Part shown: piece after piece, positions 58,776 through 64,000 of the stretch
How positions within the stretch are numbered: the first letter of the stretch is position 1
Layout of the letters: every line of letters begins with the position of its first letter
NCBI RefSeq assembly: GCF_014207235.1
Contig: NZ_JACHDA010000004.1
Location: forward strand, 248,001-312,000
Source: Sphingopyxis sp. JAI128
GTDB lineage: Bacteria; Pseudomonadota; Alphaproteobacteria; Sphingomonadales; Sphingomonadaceae
Length of the DNA stretch: 64,000 nucleotides
Direction of reading: 5' to 3'
Position numbers and translations under genes: made by a program
Notes under the pieces: model-generated
Seen by the model: only the letters and a program-made list of their open reading frames with translations
Databases searched by the model: none
What the model was told of the DNA's origin: nothing

Positions 58776-61522
58776 TCTTGCCGAACAATCTGAACCGCGG
58801 TGTCAGCGCCATCGCGCTCGGCCTTGCCTTGACCGTTCTGCTGCCCGCTACCGCGATGGCGCAGGACGCCGGCGCCGCGCCCGTCGACGAGTCGCCGGCC
58901 GAAGGAGAGATCGTCGTCAGCGGGATCCGCGGCGCGATCAACAATTCGGTGCAGGCGAAAAAGAACAGCACCTCGATCGTCGAGGTCGTCTCGGCCGAGG
59001 ATATCGGCAAGCTGCCCGACCTCTCGATCGCCGAATCGCTGTCGCGCCTGCCGGGTCTTGCGACGCAGCGCCTCGACGGCCGCGCCAATGTCGTGTCGAT
59101 CCGCGGCCTCGCGCCCGATTTCACGACGACATTGCTCAACGGCCGCGAACAGGTTTCGGCGAACAACAACCGCGGCGTCGAGCTCGACCAATATCCGTCC
59201 GAGCTGCTGAACGGCGCAGTCGTATACAAGACGCCCGACGCGTCGCTGATCGGACAGGCGCTCGGCGGGACGATCGACATGCGCACGGTGCGTCCGCTCG
59301 CTTACGGCAAGCGCGCGATCGCGGCGGGCGCTCGCTTCGAAATCAACGATCTCGGCAAGCTCAACCCCGATATTTCGAACAAGGGTTATCGCGCCAACAT
59401 CTCCTACATCGACCAGAATGCCGACGGTACGCTCGGCTGGGCGATCGGCTATGCGCGCATGCAATCGCCGACCGCCGAAGAGCGCTTCAACGCGTGGGGC
59501 TATCCCGAGGCGACCGACGGCACGAACACCGCCTTCATCATCGGCGGCGCCAAGCCCTATGTGAAGTCGAACGAGCTGAAGCGCGACGGCGTGATGGCGG
59601 TCGTCGAATGGGAACCGAGCGACAAGTTCCACACGACGATCGACGGCTATTGGTCGAAGTTCAAGGACGAGCAGCGGCTGCGCGGGATCGAATTTCCGCT
59701 CTTCTGGGGGAATTCGACGCTCCAGCCGGGCTTCACGATCGAGAACGGCCTGGTGACCAAGGGCGTGTGGACGGGGACCGAGGCGGTGATGCGCAACGAC
59801 GTCGTTCACCGCAACTCGACGATCATCGCGGGCGGCTGGAACGCGCAGTTCAAGCCCAATGAAAAGCTGACGGTCGAACTCGATCTCGGCTATTCGCGGA
59901 TCAAGAAGACCGAGGAAAATCTCGAAATCTATCTCGGCACCGGTCGCGGTGCGGGGGTCGGCGCGCGCGAAACCGCGCTCGGTTTCGAGATGCGCCCCAA
60001 AGGCGGCATCATGTTCGACCCCTCGCTCGACTATACCGATCCCGACCTGTTCGTAATCACCGATCCGCAGGGCTGGAACAGCTGCGGCGGCGCGGTGCCC
60101 AACTGCCAGGACGGCTTCGTCAACACGCCGCGGATCAAGGACGAGCTGAAATCGCTGCGGCTGCAGGCGACGCAGGAACTGGACGGCGTACTCAGCAGCG
60201 TGCGCGTCGGCGCCAATTATTCGGACCGCAAGAAAAGCCTCGACGACCGCGGCTTCGTCCTGACGAGCGAAAATTATCCGGCGAATACCGCGGTGCCCGC
60301 CGACTATCTCTACGATCCGGTATCGCTCGATTTCATCGGCATCCCCGGCATGGTCGCGTTCGACAGCTGGCGTTATTATAACGACGGCAACTACACGCTG
60401 ACCGACGGCGCCGGCTTCGATCCCGCGCGCGTGTTCAACGACTATACGATCCGAGAGAAGGTGCTGACCGGATTCGTCCAGGCGAATTTCGACGCCGATA
60501 CGGGCAGCACGCCGATCCGCGGCAATGTCGGCGTTCAGATCGTCCGGTCGGACCAGACGGGGTTGAGCTTTTATGCGCAGGTCGTCGGCGGCGTGACCCA
60601 GTCGACGCCCGTCACCGACGGCGACACCTATACCGACATCCTGCCGAGCCTGAACCTGACGGTCGAGTTTGCGGACAACGCTTTCCTCCGCTTCGGCGCC
60701 GCCCGCGTGCTGGCGCGCGCGCGCATGGACCAGCTCAAGCCCGGCGGCGGCGTCAATTTCGATACGTCGAAGCGTAACAACACCGACGTCAACGCCTCGC
60801 CCTGGTCACTCGACCTCGGCAATGCGAAGCTGCGTCCGCTGATGGCCGACACGATCGACGTCGGGCTCGAAAAATATTTCGGGCAGGGCGGCTATGTCTC
60901 GATCGGCGGCTTCTACAAATATCTTGAAAATTACATCTATCGCCAGGTCAATCCGTTCGACTTCTCGGACTTCGAGGTACCCGACGGCGGCACCGTCGGC
61001 ACGCGCGCCGGGCTTAGCAAGCAATGGCTGAACGGCAACGCCGGGCGCGTCTATGGTGCCGAGGCGTCCTTCTCGCTGCCCTTCGCCAACTTCACCCCGT
61101 CGCTCGACGGTTTCGGGGTGCTCGGCAGCGCCTCCTATACCAAGAGTCGCGTGCGCGAAGGCAGCGCGGATCCGATTTCGATGCCCGGCCTGTCGAAATG
61201 GGTCATCAATGGAACCGCCTATTTCGAAAAGGACGGCTTCCAGGTGCGCGCGTCGGGCCGCTATCGTTCGAAGTTCCTCGCCGAAGTTTCGACGATCAGC
61301 CTGGCGCGTGACATGTTCATGGCGAAGAGCGAGTTCGTCGTCGATGCGCAGGTCGGCTATACCTTCCAGAGCGGCGCGCTCGAAGGGCTCGGCATCCTGC
61401 TCCAGGCATCGAACCTGACCAACGAGCCGTTCGTCACCTATTACAACAACGACCCGCGCCAGATTCGCGACTATCAGAATTATGGTCGCAACTTCATGGC
61501 GGGTATCACCTACAAGTTCTGA
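58772..61522 (+). CDS. TonB-dependent receptor, MalA-like carbohydrate class
   Basis: This 916-residue receptor has a signal peptide (ALGLALTVLLPATAMAQ), then EGEIVVSGIRGAINNSVQAKKNSTSIVEVVSAEDIGKLPD. The plug has AESLSRLPGLATQRLDGRANVVSIRGLAPDFTTTLLNGRE and YPSELLNGAVVYKTPDASLIGQALGGTIDMRTVRPL, the signature of the MalA/'SAEDIGKLPD' class that carries maltodextrins and other glycans. GGGGAG precedes the ATG. The barrel ends NFMAGITYKF. With the downstream alpha-amylase and the LacI and MFS genes it forms a malto-oligosaccharide uptake locus. Confidence 0.93.
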   Translation: MILPNNLNRGVSAIALGLALTVLLPATAMAQDAGAAPVDESPAEGEIVVSGIRGAINNSVQAKKNSTSIVEVVSAEDIGKLPDLSIAESLSRLPGLATQRLDGRANVVSIRGLAPDFTTTLLNGREQVSANNNRGVELDQYPSELLNGAVVYKTPDASLIGQALGGTIDMRTVRPLAYGKRAIAAGARFEINDLGKLNPDISNKGYRANISYIDQNADGTLGWAIGYARMQSPTAEERFNAWGYPEATDGTNTAFIIGGAKPYVKSNELKRDGVMAVVEWEPSDKFHTTIDGYWSKFKDEQRLRGIEFPLFWGNSTLQPGFTIENGLVTKGVWTGTEAVMRNDVVHRNSTIIAGGWNAQFKPNEKLTVELDLGYSRIKKTEENLEIYLGTGRGAGVGARETALGFEMRPKGGIMFDPSLDYTDPDLFVITDPQGWNSCGGAVPNCQDGFVNTPRIKDELKSLRLQATQELDGVLSSVRVGANYSDRKKSLDDRGFVLTSENYPANTAVPADYLYDPVSLDFIGIPGMVAFDSWRYYNDGNYTLTDGAGFDPARVFNDYTIREKVLTGFVQANFDADTGSTPIRGNVGVQIVRSDQTGLSFYAQVVGGVTQSTPVTDGDTYTDILPSLNLTVEFADNAFLRFGAARVLARARMDQLKPGGGVNFDTSKRNNTDVNASPWSLDLGNAKLRPLMADTIDVGLEKYFGQGGYVSIGGFYKYLENYIYRQVNPFDFSDFEVPDGGTVGTRAGLSKQWLNGNAGRVYGAEASFSLPFANFTPSLDGFGVLGSASYTKSRVREGSADPISMPGLSKWVINGTAYFEKDGFQVRASGRYRSKFLAEVSTISLARDMFMAKSEFVVDAQVGYTFQSGALEGLGILLQASNLTNEPFVTYYNNDPRQIRDYQNYGRNFMAGITYKF

Positions 61523-61527
61523 CTTGA

Positions 61528-61560
61528 GGAGCGGGCCGGACAGTACGTCCGGCCGGCTCC
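61528..61560 (+). terminator. Intercistronic hairpin between receptor and halogenase genes
   Basis: GGAGC, one mismatch, GGCCGGAC (61528-61541), loop AGTAC, GTCCGGCC, one mismatch, GCTCC (61547-61560). The long stem lies six bases after the receptor stop and ends 12 bases before the halogenase ATG. It probably reduces downstream expression or protects the receptor message. Confidence 0.65.
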
Positions 61561-61571
61561 CGGCGGGAGGT

Positions 61572-63089
61572 ATGAGCAGCGTGGGCGACAGCCGCATCAC
61601 GAAGGTCGTCATCGTCGGCGGCGGCACCGCAGGGTGGATGGCCGCTGCGGCGCTGTCGCGCTCGATGGGCCATCTGTCGATCCGGCTGGTCGAAAGCGAC
61701 GAAATCGGCACCGTCGGGGTCGGCGAGGCGACAATTCCCGCGATCCGCCTGTTCAACGCGCTGATCGGCGCCGACGAGATTGAATTTATCCGCGAAACCG
61801 GCGCGACGTTCAAACTCGGCATCCAGTTCCACGACTGGGGCCGCATCGGCGACACCTATATGCACGCCTTCGGCCAGATCGGCCGCAGCCTCGGCATGCT
61901 GCCCTTCCAGCAATATTGGCTCCGCGGCCGCAACGAAGGCGTTGCAGGCCCGCTTTGCGATTATTCGCTGAACGCCACCGCGGGCCGGCAGAACCGCTTT
62001 GCGCGTCTGCCGCGGATCCCCGATACCAGCCTCGACGGCATCGCCCATGCCTTTCATTTCGACGCCGCGCTTTACGCCGCCTATCTGCGCAAGCTTGCCG
62101 AAGGCGCCGGGGTCGCGCGCACCGAAGGCAAGATCGCCAGCGTCCGGCGGAACGGCGAAAGCGGCCATATCGAGGCCGTGGTGCTCGAAGACGGCACGGC
62201 GATCGAAGGCGAGCTATTTATCGACTGCTCGGGCTTTCGCGCGCTGCTGATCGAGGAGACGCTCGAAACGGGATATGAGGATTGGACGCACTGGCTACCC
62301 TGCGACCGCGCGATTGCGGTGCCGAGCGAAAATGCCGGGCCCGCGCGCCCCTATACGCAGGCGATCGCGCACCAGGCGGGCTGGCAGTGGCGCATCCCGC
62401 TCCAGCACCGGACGGGCAATGGCCATGTCTTTTGCAGCGATTTCCTGAGCGAGGATGAGGCGACCGAAATACTGCTCGCCAATATCGAGGGGCGTCCGCT
62501 CGCCGAGCCGCGCACGCTCCGCTTCCGCACCGGGATGCGCAGTCGGGCGTGGAACGCCAATGTCGTCGCGCTCGGCCTCGCTTCGGGTTTTCTCGAGCCG
62601 CTCGAATCGACGAGCATCCATCTGATCCAGAACGGGATCGCCAAGCTGCTTGCCCATTTTCCGGGTCTCGATTTCGATGCCGCCAATATCGATGCCTATA
62701 ACCGGCGCGTCCGCTTCGATTACGAGCGCATCCGCGACTTCGTCATCCTCCACTATCACGCCAACCAGCGTAGCGACTCGCCCTTCTGGATCCGCTGTCG
62801 CGAGATGGGCATTCCGGATACGCTCGCGGCCAAGATCGAGCTGTTCGGCTCGCACGGACAGATCGTCCGCGAGGGCGACGAGCTGTTCGTCGAAATCGGC
62901 TGGTTCCAGGTGCTGACGGGCCAGAATATCGTGCCGCGCGGCTATCACCCTATGGCCGACGCGCTGACACGCGACGAGCTGGCGGGCTTTTTCGACGATA
63001 TCGAAACGATCATCGCGCGCACCGCCGCGCATCTGCCCGGCCACGAAGAATATATCGCGCAGCATTGCGCGGCAGGAGTCCCCGCATGA
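61572..63089 (+). CDS. Flavin-dependent tryptophan halogenase family protein
   Basis: This 505-residue FAD enzyme has the dinucleotide motif VVIVGGGTAGWM, the catalytic Lys81 in ATFKLGIQFHDW (equivalent to Lys79 of PrnA), the WxWxIP motif WQWRIP (W271 on), and the catalytic-Glu region FLEPLESTSIHLIQNGI. All the residues needed for FADH2-dependent hypohalous acid formation are present. Relatives next to TonB receptors are common in Caulobacter and sphingomonads, and their substrates are mostly unknown. GGGAGG precedes the ATG. The stop overlaps the alpha-amylase start by ATGA. No flavin reductase gene is nearby. Confidence 0.9.
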   Translation: MSSVGDSRITKVVIVGGGTAGWMAAAALSRSMGHLSIRLVESDEIGTVGVGEATIPAIRLFNALIGADEIEFIRETGATFKLGIQFHDWGRIGDTYMHAFGQIGRSLGMLPFQQYWLRGRNEGVAGPLCDYSLNATAGRQNRFARLPRIPDTSLDGIAHAFHFDAALYAAYLRKLAEGAGVARTEGKIASVRRNGESGHIEAVVLEDGTAIEGELFIDCSGFRALLIEETLETGYEDWTHWLPCDRAIAVPSENAGPARPYTQAIAHQAGWQWRIPLQHRTGNGHVFCSDFLSEDEATEILLANIEGRPLAEPRTLRFRTGMRSRAWNANVVALGLASGFLEPLESTSIHLIQNGIAKLLAHFPGLDFDAANIDAYNRRVRFDYERIRDFVILHYHANQRSDSPFWIRCREMGIPDTLAAKIELFGSHGQIVREGDELFVEIGWFQVLTGQNIVPRGYHPMADALTRDELAGFFDDIETIIARTAAHLPGHEEYIAQHCAAGVPA

Positions 63090-64000
63090 GCCTGTTCGCA
63101 TCGATAGTCGCGCTGAGCCTTGCAGGTGCTGCGCCTGTCGCCGACTACCGCGCACGCCCGCCCGAGGAGGAGGTCATCTATTTCGTCCTTCCCGACCGCT
63201 TCGAGAATGGCGATCCCCAGAACGATAAGGGCGGGCTGGAGGGCGAGCGGCTCCAGACGGGCTATGATCCCACCGCGAAGGGATTTTTTCATGGTGGCGA
63301 CCTTGCCGGCCTCACGAAGCGGCTCGACTACATCGAAGGTCTGGGCGCGACCGCGATCTGGTTCGCGCCGATCTTCAAGAACAAGCCGGTGCAGGGCCCG
63401 AAAGGCGACGAGAGCGCGGGCTACCACGGCTATTGGGTCACCGACTTCACGCAGGTAGATCCGCATTTCGGTACCAATGAAGAGTTCAAGGTCTTCGTCG
63501 ATGCGGCGCATGCGCGCGGCATGAAAGTCTATATGGACATCATCGCCAACCACACCGCCGATGTCATTACTTACAAGGAAGATGCCTCCGGCAGTTTCCG
63601 CTACCGCAGCCTCGCCGATTACCCTTTTTCCCGGCGCGGCGGTGTGAAGGGCGCGCCGATCAATCCGGGTTTCGCCGGCGATCATGTCGTCGACGCCGGG
63701 AACTGGCAGAAGCTGACCGACCCGGCGTTCGCCTATACCCCGGTGGTGCCGAAGAGCGAGGAGCGGGTGAAGGTGCCCGCCTGGCTCAACGACCCGATCT
63801 ATTATCACAACCGCGGCAATAGCGACTGGGTCGGCGAGTCCGCGCTGTACGGCGACTTCTCCGGGCTCGACGACCTCGCGACCGAGCACCCCCGCGTCGT
63901 TCAGGGTTTTATCGACATCTACGGCCGCTGGATCGACGAGTTCGGCATCGACGGCTTTCGCATCGATACCGCCAGGCATGTGAACCCCGAATTCTGGCAG
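63086..64000 (+). CDS. Alpha-amylase family glycoside hydrolase (GH13), partial
   Basis: The first 305 residues are visible; the gene runs past the window end. A short signal peptide (MSLFASIVALSLAGAAPVA) precedes EEEVIYFVLPDRFENGD. GH13 conserved regions are KVYMDIIANHTAD (region I, xDxxxNH) and GFRIDTARH (region II, carrying the catalytic nucleophile Asp, about residue 294). The enzyme should cleave alpha-1,4-glucan chains in the periplasm or at the cell surface. It is translationally coupled to the halogenase gene by ATGA and belongs to the receptor operon controlled by the LacI-type regulator. Confidence 0.93.
   Translation, partial: MSLFASIVALSLAGAAPVADYRARPPEEEVIYFVLPDRFENGDPQNDKGGLEGERLQTGYDPTAKGFFHGGDLAGLTKRLDYIEGLGATAIWFAPIFKNKPVQGPKGDESAGYHGYWVTDFTQVDPHFGTNEEFKVFVDAAHARGMKVYMDIIANHTADVITYKEDASGSFRYRSLADYPFSRRGGVKGAPINPGFAGDHVVDAGNWQKLTDPAFAYTPVVPKSEERVKVPAWLNDPIYYHNRGNSDWVGESALYGDFSGLDDLATEHPRVVQGFIDIYGRWIDEFGIDGFRIDTARHVNPEFWQ

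Noticed and set aside
1..64000. CRISPR arrays and intact insertion sequences
   Set aside because: No regularly spaced direct repeats, and no transposase gene or terminal inverted repeats of IS type, were seen.

Overview
The window is high-GC chromosomal DNA from an alphaproteobacterium of the Sphingomonadales, most likely Sphingopyxis or a close relative. The evidence is the set of four TonB-dependent receptors, the pcm-tolC-popZ order, the plant-type glutamate-cysteine ligase, the DUF721/DsbA/SMC block, and a maltose-type locus in which a receptor, a flavin halogenase, an alpha-amylase, a LacI regulator and an MFS carrier lie together. No insertion sequence or CRISPR array was seen. The genus is an inference.

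Positions 1-28000 are mostly housekeeping. They hold the 3' end of an unidentified gene, a membrane methyltransferase of the isoprenylcysteine/phospholipid type, a TonB receptor, gshA, two exported repeat-domain surface proteins, rsmE, a three-gene Tad-type cluster (vWA protein plus two TadE-like pseudopilins), ubiA, smc, two DsbA-like thiol oxidoreductases, a DUF721 protein, mutY, a serine hydrolase, nudC, an AT-richer orphan gene, a PopZ-like gene, tolC and a pcm-like gene. A tRNA-Cys(GCA) at 27989-28062 is followed by the decayed 5' end of a tyrosine integrase, which marks an old island junction.

Positions 28449-40070 form the most distinctive block. It has a MmgE/PrpD-family protein with an export signal, three type-B carboxylesterases, a class-C beta-lactamase-fold hydrolase, a large TonB receptor and a TetR regulator. 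Every enzyme carries a signal peptide. The two divergent promoter regions share a near-identical imperfect palindrome (31619-31642 and 36252-36275). This suggests one regulon for outer-membrane uptake and periplasmic de-esterification of an unidentified ester-rich compound.

Positions 40234-48048 hold a LysR regulator divergent from a SnoaL-like protein and an SDR, then a TonB receptor/binding protein/permease/ATPase cassette of the siderophore or cobalamin class whose genes overlap by 4 bases. Positions 48325-55730 hold an OsmC-like protein and a TetR regulator with its RND efflux operon (adaptor, HAE1-type pump, outer-membrane factor). The TetR gene and the pump operon share an operator motif at their promoters, and the pump operon has a long, highly structured leader. 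Positions 55727-64000 hold the maltose/malto-oligosaccharide-type locus: MFS carrier and LacI regulator on the minus strand, then TonB receptor, halogenase and alpha-amylase (cut by the window end) on the plus strand, with related CpG-centred palindromes in the two promoter regions.
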